A DNA stretch of 45,349 nt, from contig QHXM01000060.1 of NCBI GenBank assembly GCA_003222945.1, forward strand, positions 1 through 45,349, in the 5' to 3' direction. Origin of the DNA: Acidobacteriota bacterium. GTDB lineage: Bacteria; Acidobacteriota; Blastocatellia; Pyrinomonadales; Pyrinomonadaceae. Within the stretch, counting starts at the first letter, position 1; each line of letters starts with the position of its first letter. Positions 16,606 through 24,939 of this stretch are shown here, piece after piece. Position numbers and translations under genes: made by a program. Below the pieces are notes generated by a model. It did not search any database. It saw only the letters and a program-made list of their open reading frames with translations, and had not been told where the DNA came from.

Positions 16606-17595
16606 TTACGCGTCGGTTGCCAACATCACAATCGTCAATCCACCATGAGCGCGATTGTCCGAGCCGCTTTGTGTTAGATGAAAAATATAGGCTTCGCCAA
16701 CCTTGGCTCCAGACAGGTCCGCCTCGAAGTTAAAGCGAGTGAATTGTTTGGGACTCATCTGAATTCTTGTCTCAATCTCAGGCCGAAAAGAGGTGCCGAG
16801 AAGAAATCCCAGACAACCGGGCTTCGTGTGGTCAATCACCTCTGCTTCTGGAAAATCTGGAAGGTCAAAATTGAATCCTCGCGGCGGCGCGAGAGCAAGA
16901 CGACGAAAACCTTCAGTCCTTTCAAGTCGCTCCAGCACAACTTTGCGCACGAAATTATCGGGTCTCAGGTCTGCGACTGCGCGCAAAGTGACTGTCTCTT
17001 TCTCTGAAAAATTCAGGTTAATAGTCGAAACCTCAAACCTGAACAGGCCATGCTTGTGCGCCTTCCTGTCGCTGCAAGGAACTATGCAGATGTTGTGCTG
17101 CGCCACATGTCGGTCGTTCGGCACGTGGAAATCATTCGGGTCGGGCGTCAGAGACTGTGGATAGCATCTTGCGATCAGGCATTTGTGCCCTGCGCTTTGC
17201 GGGTCGGTTACAGGCAAGCCTGCGGGCGGCGCCCAATTAATTATCTGAGTTGCACTGGTGCCCTCGGCAGGAAAAGGCGAGCCGATACTCTGTATCAGTG
17301 CGGTGCTCGCGTGCTCGCTCGGCGACATTGCCAAAGAGGGATTGCCAACCCACAGTTCGATAGTAATGCTTTCATCGCCGGGCGTTGTGCAATTACTACT
17401 GGCAGGTTTTCTGTGATAAACCACATTGACGGTGTTATTTTGGCCGGGGTCTGCTTTGTCTGGACCGGAAGTCGGACCTGTAAGCTGTATGTCGGGGCTG
17501 AGCCACCAGACGCTGCTGTTGTGCGTTCCTCCGTCACCTGTGACTGCTTCCATGTAGATGCATGTGTCGGCTGCGAGACCGGGATCGTTTGCCAT
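16606..17595 (-). CDS. Protein of unknown function, beta-rich, paired with a PilZ gene
   Basis: The 329-residue protein has no signal peptide or membrane helix that I can see. The first ~110 residues resemble an immunoglobulin-like beta module (SSVWWLSPDIQLTGP, NTVNVVYHRKP, ITIELWVGNPSLAMSP). A Cys/His-containing middle (HKCLIARCYP, DRHVAQHNICIVPC) is followed by further beta-strand segments and a closing YIFHLTQSGSDNRAHGGLTIVML. The paired cysteines and the DRHVAQHN sequence could bind metal, but this is speculation. ATG 17595 follows AAAGGAG at about 7-8 bases, a good ribosome-binding site. It leads a two-gene unit with the PilZ protein. I do not recognise a family. Confidence 0.75.
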   Translation of the reverse strand: MANDPGLAADTCIYMEAVTGDGGTHNSSVWWLSPDIQLTGPTSGPDKADPGQNNTVNVVYHRKPASSNCTTPGDESITIELWVGNPSLAMSPSEHASTALIQSIGSPFPAEGTSATQIINWAPPAGLPVTDPQSAGHKCLIARCYPQSLTPDPNDFHVPNDRHVAQHNICIVPCSDRKAHKHGLFRFEVSTINLNFSEKETVTLRAVADLRPDNFVRKVVLERLERTEGFRRLALAPPRGFNFDLPDFPEAEVIDHTKPGCLGFLLGTSFRPEIETRIQMSPKQFTRFNFEADLSGAKVGEAYIFHLTQSGSDNRAHGGLTIVMLATDA

Positions 17596-17683
17596 GTCTG
17601 GACTCCTTTCAAGGCGGACTCAAAAACGGTGAGCTTGGAAGATCGCCCAACATTCTAACAGAAAATGGGGCTTGAAGAGAGAA

Positions 17684-17800
17684 TAATGAAAAGCAGAATA
17701 CAGAATTCAGGAGTCAGAATAAAAGAAAATCTGTAAATGCGGTTTCCGCCTTATCCATTCTGAATTCTGAATTCTGTATTCTGACTCCTGCTTTTCATTA
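17684..17800. repeat. Heptamer-word inverted repeat in a divergent intergenic region
   Basis: The arms 17684-17720 and 17757-17800 share an outer 13-bp perfect stem (TAATGAAAAGCAG and complement), then continue as 7-bp words AATACAG, AATTCAG, GAGTCAG. The same words occur in a different order on the right arm, which also has one additional AATTCAG. The order change shows that the arms are built from words, not from one simple inverted duplication. The element lies between divergent genes, so it cannot be a terminator for either. Confidence 0.85.
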
Positions 17801-17861
17801 TGTGGTATAAGAGGAACGTTGTATCGCTTCACCTGTTTGCAATCTGGAAAGGTTTAATCAA

Positions 17862-18692
17862 ATGGCGAAGACTGTAGTTGTGTGCGTTCAGATGGATTGC
17901 ACGATAGGTAATCCAGATTTGAATCGTCGAAGGATCATCGAGCGCATTCGAGAGGCACGGGAGCGCGGCGCACATCTAATAATCTTTTGCGAATGCGCTC
18001 TCACGGGCTATTGCTTCGACTCTCTTGAAGAGGCCGCGCAGTTTGCAGAAGCCTTTGATGGACCTTCGGCGGAAGCTATAGCAAAGGTTTGCGAGGAGAC
18101 AGGCGCGCACGCGGTCGTAGGCTTCATAGAGAAGGATGATAGCAATTATTACAACTCGGCCATGCTTGTCGGACCGAAAGGTTTAATCGGCAGTTATCGT
18201 AAAATCCATCTGCCCTTTCTTGGAGTTGATAGATTCCTTACTCCGGGCAACCGCCCGTTTAATGTCTTCGACCTTCCGTTCGGAAAAATCGGAATCAACA
18301 TCTGCTACGACGCGAGTTTTCCAGAAGCCTCGCGCGTGCTGAAGCTTCTTGGCGCGGAGTTGATTGTTCTGCCCACGAACTGGCCTCCGGGCGCATGGCG
18401 CACGCCCGAGTTTGTCGTCAATACGCGTGCGCAGGAGAACCACATCTACTTTGTGGCCGCGAACCGCGTAGGCCGAGAGCGCGGCTGGCAGTTTATAGGC
18501 AGAAGCAAAGTGGTTGACTGCCTGGGCGACACCGTAGTGGAAGCCGGAAGCGACGGCGAAGAGATTATCGTTGCCGAGCTTGATCTTCTGGAAGCGAATA
18601 ACAATCACATAGTCAACGTCGCGGGCGCGTATGAGATTGATCGTCTAGCGGACCGAAGACCAGAACTTTACAAACCCATATCAGCAAGTTGA
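17862..18692 (+). CDS. Carbon-nitrogen hydrolase (nitrilase superfamily) amidase
   Basis: The 276-residue enzyme shows the catalytic triad of the nitrilase superfamily: Glu44 in FCECALTGY, Lys114 in YRKIHLP and Cys148 in INICYDASFPE. The remaining pattern (NYYNSAMLVGPKG, LPTNWPPGA, TRAQENHIYFVAANRVG) is of the omega-amidase / N-carbamoyl-hydrolase group. It would hydrolyse a C-N bond of a small amide in the cytoplasm; the substrate cannot be told. FCECALTGY instead of the usual FPE is a mild variation. GGAAAGG upstream of ATG 17862 supports the start. The next three genes run in the same direction with short gaps (84, 72 and 38 bases), a possible loose operon. Confidence 0.9.
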   Translation: MAKTVVVCVQMDCTIGNPDLNRRRIIERIREARERGAHLIIFCECALTGYCFDSLEEAAQFAEAFDGPSAEAIAKVCEETGAHAVVGFIEKDDSNYYNSAMLVGPKGLIGSYRKIHLPFLGVDRFLTPGNRPFNVFDLPFGKIGINICYDASFPEASRVLKLLGAELIVLPTNWPPGAWRTPEFVVNTRAQENHIYFVAANRVGRERGWQFIGRSKVVDCLGDTVVEAGSDGEEIIVAELDLLEANNNHIVNVAGAYEIDRLADRRPELYKPISAS

Positions 18693-18776
18693 GTTCTGGA
18701 AGCGTTCTACGTCGGAGTCATGAAAGAGAGCGGCCTTGATTTTATTAATCATCTTTCAGGGAAGGATTGAGCTTCA

Positions 18777-19346
18777 ATGAGCACAAACAGGCCGCTCTTC
18801 ATTCCCGTCATCCTGGGAACAACGCGACAGGGGCGCGCGAGCGAAAATGTCGCAAGGTTTGTCTTTGGAGAATTGGGCAGACACAGCGGAGTCGAAACCG
18901 AACTGATTGACATACGCGACATACCGCTTACAACGACGGACGCTGGCGAAGCGATAAAGGACGCGAAGTTCTCTGCCGCCGTAACGCGTGCAGATGGCCT
19001 TGTGATCGTCGTGCCCGAATACAATCACGGCTATCCGGGGATGCTAAAACACGTGCTGGATACCAACCTGAAGGAGTATGTACACAAGGCCGTAGGCTTA
19101 TGCGGCGTATCTGCCGGAGGCTTTGGCGGCACGCGCGTAATAGAGAATCTGCTGCCCGTCATGCGCGAGCTTGGGCTTGTGACAATCTTCTGGGACGGAA
19201 ACTTTTCCGCCGCGCGCAAGTTATTCGATGCGGAAGGCAAGCTTCTGGATCAAACCTACGTCAATCGCATTGACAAGTTCTTGAAAGAGCTTATCTGGAT
19301 GTCGAAAGTTTTAAGATATGGGCGGGAGAACGTTGAATTGTCGTGA
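18777..19346 (+). CDS. NAD(P)H-dependent FMN reductase family protein
   Basis: The 189-residue protein has a flavodoxin-like fold. VILGTTRQGRASENVA near the N-terminus is the FMN-phosphate loop, VIVVPEYNHGYPGMLKHVLD is the conserved flavin-ring and dimer motif, and GVSAGGFGGTRV is a second flavin loop. Such enzymes reduce FMN or quinones and azo compounds with NAD(P)H in the cytoplasm. ATG 18777 is preceded by GGGAAGG about 10-15 bases upstream. The stop codon lies inside the first 7-bp word of the following hairpin. Confidence 0.9.
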   Translation: MSTNRPLFIPVILGTTRQGRASENVARFVFGELGRHSGVETELIDIRDIPLTTTDAGEAIKDAKFSAAVTRADGLVIVVPEYNHGYPGMLKHVLDTNLKEYVHKAVGLCGVSAGGFGGTRVIENLLPVMRELGLVTIFWDGNFSAARKLFDAEGKLLDQTYVNRIDKFLKELIWMSKVLRYGRENVELS

Positions 19347-19403
19347 ATCGTGAATTGTAAATCGTAAATAGAGGAAAGCGGTTCGACGATTTACGATTCA
19401 CGA
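19341..19403. repeat. Heptamer-word inverted repeat spanning a stop codon
   Basis: The left arm starts at 19341 and reads TCGTGAA, TCGTGAA, TTGTAAA, TCGTAAA. The right arm (19386-19403) is the complement of TCGTGAA, TCGTAAA, TCGT. The arms differ in number of words, so they pair only after bulging out two. The TGA stop of the FMN reductase is in the first word. The element ends about 7 bases before the ribosome-binding site of the next gene. Confidence 0.8.
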
Positions 19404-19418
19404 GCAGAGGGAATTCTG

Positions 19419-19607
19419 ATGAAGACTAACAAGATGATCTGTCCAGATTGCGGCATGGAGATGAATCACCACGCGGAGAAGATTGATTACACGGCATCGC
19501 TCCATGAGTGGAGCGCGACTGATACGCTCTTTGGCGGCATTTTGGAAGAAGTCCACTCGTGCCCTGCGTGCGGAAATATAGAAACTCGCAGGGCAAGCGA
19601 GGTTTAG
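19419..19607 (+). CDS. Small zinc-ribbon-like protein
   Basis: The 62-residue protein has two CxxC pairs, MICPDCGMEMN near the start and CPACGN near the end, spaced as in a treble-clef or zinc-ribbon metal site. HH at residues 17-18 may also take part. The rest is YTASLHEWSATDTLFGGILEEVHS. The ATG is preceded by AGAGGGA at about 8-14 bases. Similar small proteins are often hypothetical; nothing shows the partner or function. It lies between the FMN reductase and the debranching enzyme, in the same direction. Confidence 0.75.
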   Translation: MKTNKMICPDCGMEMNHHAEKIDYTASLHEWSATDTLFGGILEEVHSCPACGNIETRRASEV

Positions 19608-19645
19608 ATTAAAAACGAACTGCGGCTTCGGCCTCTGCTCTTAAG

Positions 19646-21658
19646 ATGATTCAATTCGATCAGGACATTTGCGGAAACCTGGATGCCGCGCTTTCGCGCG
19701 AGTGGTTGGAGACGAACGGGCTTGGAGGCTTCGCCTCTTCAACAATCGCGGGGCTTAACACGCGGCGCTATCACGCGCTCTTAGTCGCCGCCACAAAACC
19801 TCCCGTCGGTCGCATCATTACCCTCTCAAAAATTGAAGAGGCACTGATTATTGACGGGCGGCGTTACGAGTTGTCAGCCAATCAATACAAGGGCATCATT
19901 CAACCGCAAGGCTACAAGTATCAAACGGGCTTTCGACTCGACCCGTTTCCCATCTTCACATACGAGATCGAGGGCATCATTATCGAAAAATCCATCTTCA
20001 TGCCTCACGCCGAAAATACAACTGTCATTCAATACGATTTCAAAGTCCAAAGTCCAAAGTCTAAAGAAGAGGCTGATGAACACGCCTTCATCCCTCATCC
20101 TTCCGCCTTCATCCTTTCGCTTCGTCCTCTCGTAGCCTTTCGTGATTACCATAGCCTTACGCACGAGAACGGCGCGATCAATTCTCGCCTTGAGATTGAG
20201 GACAGACAAGTCACGATTCAGCCTTACGCAGATTTGCCCGCACTCAATTTCGCGCACGCGGGAGGTGAACTGGACACAGCATCCTTCTGGTATCGCAGCT
20301 TCGAGTACAAAGAGGAGCGAGAGCGAGGCTTTGATTTCACAGAAGATTTGTTCAGCCCGTTTGCCCTGAACTTTGATTTGAACGGGCGGACGAGCGTGGG
20401 CGTTATTGCTTCGACTGAGAAGAGAGACGCGAATCAAGCTGATGCTCTCAGGCAAGCGGAGATTGAACGACGACAGAAGGTCATCCATCTTGCTACGAAC
20501 GCAGACGACAAGTTCACGTCTGCACTTGCGGCGGCGGCGGATCAGTTCATAGTCGCACGCTCCGAGAAGAAGACTGTCATCGCTGGCTATCACTGGTTCT
20601 CAGATTGGGGACGCGACACGATGATCGCGCTTCCCGGATTGACGCTCACGACCAATCGCGCCGAAATCGCGCGGAGCATTCTTTCGGAGTTTTCTCTGCA
20701 CGTTGATCGAGGGATGTTGCCGAACCGATTTCCTGATGCGGGCGAAGAGCCGGAATACAACACTGTGGATGCAACGCTCTGGTTCTTCGAGGCCGCCCGC
20801 GCGTATCTGGAACAGACAGGTGATGAAGAGTTCGTGCGCCGCGAGCTTTATAATGTTCTGGTTGACATAATCTACTGGCACGTTAAGGGGACACGCTACA
20901 ACATTCATGCGGACCAGCAGGGGCTTCTATATTCAGGCGAAGAGGGCGTGCAACTGACATGGATGGACGCGAAGGTCGGCGATTGGGTCGTCACGCCCAG
21001 ACGCGGGCTTGCCGTAGAGATTCAGGCTCTCTGGTACAACGCGCTCTCTGTGATGGAAGCTTTGGCCGAGCGTTTTCACGATAGAGAGAGACAGTATCTT
21101 TATGCTCTGAGGGCAGAGAGCGCGCGGCTGGCTTTCAATAAAATCTTCTGGAACGAAGAGGCCGGGTGTCTCTACGATTGCATTGACGGAGAGAAGCGAG
21201 ACGCCTCAATGCGCCCGAACCAAATCTTCGCCGTCAGCCTGAAACATTCAATGCTCTCGGAAGAAAAATCCCGCCGCGTCGTCGAAGCTGTCCAGAGGGA
21301 ATTGCTTACGCCTTACGGTCTGAGAAGCCTGGCATCGAATGACCCGCAGTATCGCGCGCATTACACGGGCGACTCCCTGAGCCGCGATGGAGCTTATCAT
21401 CAGGGAACAGTCTGGGCCTGGCTGATAGGACCTTTCATCACAGCTTATCTGAAGGTGAACAATCGCTCCGCAGAGAGCCGCGAGCAGGCTTTACGATGGC
21501 TTCAAAATTTTAGGAAGCACTTGAGCGAAGCGGGTCTAGGACAGGTCTCGGAAATCTTCGATGCAGATGAACCGCACACGCCGCGCGGTTGCATAGCGCA
21601 GGCATGGAGCGTCGCGGAGATATTGAGAGCGATGAAAGAAATTGACAGCGACCATTAA
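19646..21658 (+). CDS. Amylo-alpha-1,6-glucosidase / glycogen debranching enzyme (GH133-like) with repeat-derived insertion
   Basis: The 670-residue protein has the N-terminal beta-sandwich domain of bacterial debranching enzymes (REWLETNGLGGFASSTIAGL, NTRRYHALLVAA). The (alpha/alpha)6 barrel with YHWFSDWGRDTMIALPGLTL (about 316-333), VDATLWFFEA and YHQGTVWAWLIGPF follows. It hydrolyses alpha-1,6 branch glucose of glycogen in the cytoplasm. Residues ~132-157 (KVQSPKSKEEADEHAFIPHP, then SAFI) look foreign: they are encoded by 7-bp words CAAAGTC (three times) and CATCCTT-type words. They interrupt what should be a continuous strand pair between IQYDF and LSLRPLVAFRDYHSL. The frame is preserved, and the insertion sits on the surface beta domain, so the enzyme may still work. 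ATG 19646 has no clear ribosome-binding site. Confidence 0.93.
   Translation: MIQFDQDICGNLDAALSREWLETNGLGGFASSTIAGLNTRRYHALLVAATKPPVGRIITLSKIEEALIIDGRRYELSANQYKGIIQPQGYKYQTGFRLDPFPIFTYEIEGIIIEKSIFMPHAENTTVIQYDFKVQSPKSKEEADEHAFIPHPSAFILSLRPLVAFRDYHSLTHENGAINSRLEIEDRQVTIQPYADLPALNFAHAGGELDTASFWYRSFEYKEERERGFDFTEDLFSPFALNFDLNGRTSVGVIASTEKRDANQADALRQAEIERRQKVIHLATNADDKFTSALAAAADQFIVARSEKKTVIAGYHWFSDWGRDTMIALPGLTLTTNRAEIARSILSEFSLHVDRGMLPNRFPDAGEEPEYNTVDATLWFFEAARAYLEQTGDEEFVRRELYNVLVDIIYWHVKGTRYNIHADQQGLLYSGEEGVQLTWMDAKVGDWVVTPRRGLAVEIQALWYNALSVMEALAERFHDRERQYLYALRAESARLAFNKIFWNEEAGCLYDCIDGEKRDASMRPNQIFAVSLKHSMLSEEKSRRVVEAVQRELLTPYGLRSLASNDPQYRAHYTGDSLSRDGAYHQGTVWAWLIGPFITAYLKVNNRSAESREQALRWLQNFRKHLSEAGLGQVSEIFDADEPHTPRGCIAQAWSVAEILRAMKEIDSDH
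20041..20123. repeat. Heptamer words inside a coding sequence
   Basis: CAAAGTC occurs three times in exact tandem (20041-20061), followed by TAAAGAA. After a 20-base spacer come CATCCCT, CATCCTT, CCGCCTT, CATCCTT (20089-20116) and TCGCTTC. Unlike the intergenic elements the two halves are not complementary to each other, so this looks like parts of two elements fused. They encode about 25 extra residues of the debranching enzyme. Confidence 0.75.
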
Positions 21659-21703
21659 AATCGTTGGTTGGTTTGCCGCTAACGGGGCCTTAAGGAACTC
21701 AAG

Positions 21704-22273
21704 CTACTCTCTTCCTTCTGTCAATCTCTCAACTTCTAATCGCAACTCTCTAAACAACCGCGCCAAATCCTTCGGCTGATAATGAGCATTAAGCCCGCTC
21801 GGATTCGGCAGAATCCAGATCAATGCATCGCCAATCGTCTCGCTCTGAAGTCCTAACACAGCGCGCGGTCTCTCGAACGCTGTCCTGTAGGCGCTGATGC
21901 CAAGCACTGCAAGAACTATGGGACGATAGCGACGAACCTTTGCGCTCAACGCCCTCGCGCCTTCAATCAACTCCTCTTGCGTTAACTCGTCTGCCGCCGC
22001 TGTAGCTCGCGCGACTATATTGGTTATGCCGTAGCCGCTCTTTAATAGCTCGCGTTCCTCGAAAGGTGAGAGCAGACGCTCTGTGAACCCTCCGTTATAG
22101 AGCGCAGGCCAGAACCTGTTTCCGGGTCGCGCGAAATGATGTCCAGTCGCTCCCGAATAGAGTCCAGGATTGATTCCACAGAAGAGTACGCGAAGGTTGC
22201 GCGCAACAAGGCCGCGCACGGTCTTGCCCTTTGCGGCTATAAGCTCCTCTTTTGTGGGCTTGGCGGTATTCAA
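21704..22273 (-). CDS. mug: G/U mismatch-specific uracil/thymine-DNA glycosylase (Mug family)
   Basis: Mug removes uracil, ethenocytosine and, weakly, thymine opposite G in duplex DNA. The 189 residues hold the family motifs GINPGLYSG (residues 33-41), GHHFARPGNRFWPALY, and the C-terminal LPNPSGLNAHY which inserts into the helix. The general length fits. The start is TTG at 22273, overlapping the TGA of the upstream phosphoesterase gene as TTGA. There is no in-frame ATG before the first motif and no ribosome-binding site, so translation is probably coupled to the upstream gene. Confidence 0.9.
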   Translation of the reverse strand: MNTAKPTKEELIAAKGKTVRGLVARNLRVLFCGINPGLYSGATGHHFARPGNRFWPALYNGGFTERLLSPFEERELLKSGYGITNIVARATAAADELTQEELIEGARALSAKVRRYRPIVLAVLGISAYRTAFERPRAVLGLQSETIGDALIWILPNPSGLNAHYQPKDLARLFRELRLEVERLTEGRE

Positions 22274-24849
22274 TGATTGAAACGTTGGTCGCGCTTGCGA
22301 TCATCGTCCGTGAGATAGCTGGACGGCTCGGTCGGAACATACGGAGTGTAATCTGGTTTCTCCGTGAAGATGCCGAACATGGGCGCGGCCATACGGTCGT
22401 TTACATTCAAAGGATTCAAGCCAAGAAGAATCTCCGCCGTGCGCAACATGCTCAGTTGATCGTAGCGGTCATGCACGACTGCGCCTCGCTTCACGTAAGG
22501 TCCGACGGCCAAAGCAACAGTGCGCGTGGCATCAACGTGGTCCGGTCCGTTCTGCGCATCATCTTCCTCGATTAAAACGAGAGAGTCTCGCCAGATTGCA
22601 CTGTGCGAGATGATCTCAAGGATTCTTGCGAGCGCCGTGTCGTTCTGTGCCACGTACTGGTAAGGGTTCAGAAGCTTCGTGCTAGTCCCGTTCGTGTGAT
22701 CGTTCGGCAGCCAGATGTATTGAAACTCCGCAACCTTTCCTGATTGAAGCTGACGATTGAAGTCATCCTTCCACGCCTGAACGCGGTCAAGATCGGAATA
22801 GTTCAAATCCCACGAATGATAGTTGAAAGGATAATGGTATAGATAGTCTGCGAACTTTCGGCGAAGAGTTGAGTTATCGCGAAGCGCCTGATAGATGCTA
22901 TCGTCGCCAATCAGATAGTTTGAGAACGCGCGCGCAAACTCAGGCTTCTCCAGCAACTGAAGCGCTTTCTCGGGCGTGTCTGCCTGGCCGTAATAAGGAC
23001 CGGCGAAATTGTTGAAGAGCAAGCCGCGATCTCCCTTGTTTGAGAGGAGCATTACCTGTTCATTGAACTTTCGCGCCGTCGCGCTGTCAGGTCCGAAAGT
23101 TTCGTTGATGATGCGGAAAGCGCGCGTGTATAGAAAATAGTTCTCGCCATAGATTCTATAATCCACTTTGTGCGCGTCGAGTTCGTCCCACAGGTACGCG
23201 GGCGATGTCACAGCCGGAAGTGTGCCGAAGGGATAGAAATTGCTCTTGAAGCGGCTTGAGTATGCAGCGTTACCGGCCCATTCGAGAAAGGGACTCGCGT
23301 AACCGCTCGTAGTGAAGCTGTGGCCTAAGACGCTAATCTCTCCGTCGGCATAAAAATTATCAAGCGTGACGAAGCCTTCGCTTATGGCATGATGATTCGG
23401 CGAGACCTTGCGCCCGAAGATTGTCAGATTTGGATCATTGTCTCCGCGCGCCAGATCGCCCAGGACCTGATCGTATGTGCGGTTCTCTTTGATGATGTAG
23501 AAGACGTGGTGTATGGGCAACTTAAAACCTTTGTCGGGACTGAAGAGCGGCGAACCCTCTTCCGCCTGTTTGGTCCACGCCGCTTGATTAGTCTTTATCT
23601 GATCCTTCGGGATGATGGATAGGCTGCCTTTCAAGAGCGTAAGCACATAGTCGTTGCCGCCTTTACCTTGAACCGGATGCGGGCCTTTCGGATTAGGACG
23701 ACGCGCGCGCACGCCCTTCGCGTTCAAAACAAGAAGCTGCTTTTCATTGACCAGAATTTTAGTCGGATACCAGCCAGTAGGAATCAATCCGATCTGCTTC
23801 TTACTGTTCTTATCAAGCACTGCGACCGCATTCGTTCCGGCCAGCGTGACGTAAAGACGATTGCCGTCAACAGCACACGAGGATGGAGCAGCGCCGAAGC
23901 GACTCGCCTGGTTTCGCACACTGATGGTTGATGTAACAGCATCCTTCTTTGTGTCAATGACAGAGAGATCATCGGAATTTGTGTTGACGACATAGAGCCG
24001 CTGGCCGTCCGTGCACATCGCTTGAGGTCGCTCGCCTGTTGCGATTGACTTCAAAGATTTGAACTGCGCGTCCATAACGAGCAAGCGGTTTTCGCCTAAG
24101 ATAGTCAGATAGAACTTGCCCGCTATGAAGCGAACAGAGTAAGGGAAATATCCGACCCTTGCTTCCTGCTCGACCTTGCCTGTCTCAGTGTTAAGTAGGG
24201 CGAGTTTGCCTTCTATGTAATCGCCAGAAGCGTTGTTTGCGACAAGGTAGGCGACAGCTATGTGCTTCGCATCAACCGAAGCGAGACCTCCCGCGTATCC
24301 TGCAACTGCGTACTCGCGCGCGATGTTGAAGTTATGGTCTATGCGATAAACTTTCTGGTCGAAACCGCCGCTGATGTAAAGGTCGCCGTCCGCTCCTACC
24401 TCAGCGCTGGGAAACAGAGATTGAATCTTCAAAGTCTTAACGACCTGACCTGAATTTACATCTACGATAGAGACCTCTTGCGGCTCTTTCGTGTAATAGC
24501 CCGTGTCCAGAATCACTAGACGCCCTGCGAAAGGAACGGCTTCAAACGGCAACCTTCCGACTTCGACCTGCGTGCCCGCCGGAGTGATCTTCCATCCCGT
24601 CGGCAGTGCAACTTCCGCAGAGCGCGCCGATTGAGATTGAGCCTGCGCCTTTGTGACATAGCGCAACGCTTCGTCGTATGAACTCTTTCGAGCGAACTCC
24701 CACAACTCGCGGTTCAAGTCCTCTTCATCTTCCGCCCGGTCCACATCAACTATGCGCGACTTCGAGCGCTCCTGAGCTAGAAGGGTGAATTGAAGGACGG
24801 GAATGATTAATAGAAAACTAAGAGCAAGCGTGAACAGTTTTCGATTCAT
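22270..24849 (-). CDS. Secreted beta-propeller plus phosphoesterase-family protein
   Basis: The 859-residue protein starts with a signal peptide (residues 1-~25, ending LLAQ). A YVTN-type beta-propeller follows (about 90-400; GERPQAMCTDGQRLYVVNTN, DDLSVIDTKKDAVTSTISV). The C-terminal half is the phosphoesterase family of the alkaline-phosphatase/phospholipase C clan: YIIKENRTYDQVLGDLARGD at its start, then LDNFYADGEISVLGH, YHSWDLNYSD, YIWLPNDHTNG and IEEDDAQNGPDHVDATRT, which provide the Asp/His/Asn metal ligands. It is likely to be a periplasmic or extracellular phosphomonoesterase or phosphodiesterase. It overlaps mug by 4 bases. A 7-bp inverted repeat (24897-24903/24915-24921) overlaps a possible TTGACA in its upstream region. 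Confidence 0.85.
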   Translation of the reverse strand: MNRKLFTLALSFLLIIPVLQFTLLAQERSKSRIVDVDRAEDEEDLNRELWEFARKSSYDEALRYVTKAQAQSQSARSAEVALPTGWKITPAGTQVEVGRLPFEAVPFAGRLVILDTGYYTKEPQEVSIVDVNSGQVVKTLKIQSLFPSAEVGADGDLYISGGFDQKVYRIDHNFNIAREYAVAGYAGGLASVDAKHIAVAYLVANNASGDYIEGKLALLNTETGKVEQEARVGYFPYSVRFIAGKFYLTILGENRLLVMDAQFKSLKSIATGERPQAMCTDGQRLYVVNTNSDDLSVIDTKKDAVTSTISVRNQASRFGAAPSSCAVDGNRLYVTLAGTNAVAVLDKNSKKQIGLIPTGWYPTKILVNEKQLLVLNAKGVRARRPNPKGPHPVQGKGGNDYVLTLLKGSLSIIPKDQIKTNQAAWTKQAEEGSPLFSPDKGFKLPIHHVFYIIKENRTYDQVLGDLARGDNDPNLTIFGRKVSPNHHAISEGFVTLDNFYADGEISVLGHSFTTSGYASPFLEWAGNAAYSSRFKSNFYPFGTLPAVTSPAYLWDELDAHKVDYRIYGENYFLYTRAFRIINETFGPDSATARKFNEQVMLLSNKGDRGLLFNNFAGPYYGQADTPEKALQLLEKPEFARAFSNYLIGDDSIYQALRDNSTLRRKFADYLYHYPFNYHSWDLNYSDLDRVQAWKDDFNRQLQSGKVAEFQYIWLPNDHTNGTSTKLLNPYQYVAQNDTALARILEIISHSAIWRDSLVLIEEDDAQNGPDHVDATRTVALAVGPYVKRGAVVHDRYDQLSMLRTAEILLGLNPLNVNDRMAAPMFGIFTEKPDYTPYVPTEPSSYLTDDDRKRDQRFNH

Positions 24850-24939
24850 AGTTTCACACCGAGAAGCAGGGATTTAATTTCTTGACGCACGGACGATGAC
24901 AAGCTATCTGTGAACTTGTCAAGTATTCTCCGAAAGTTA

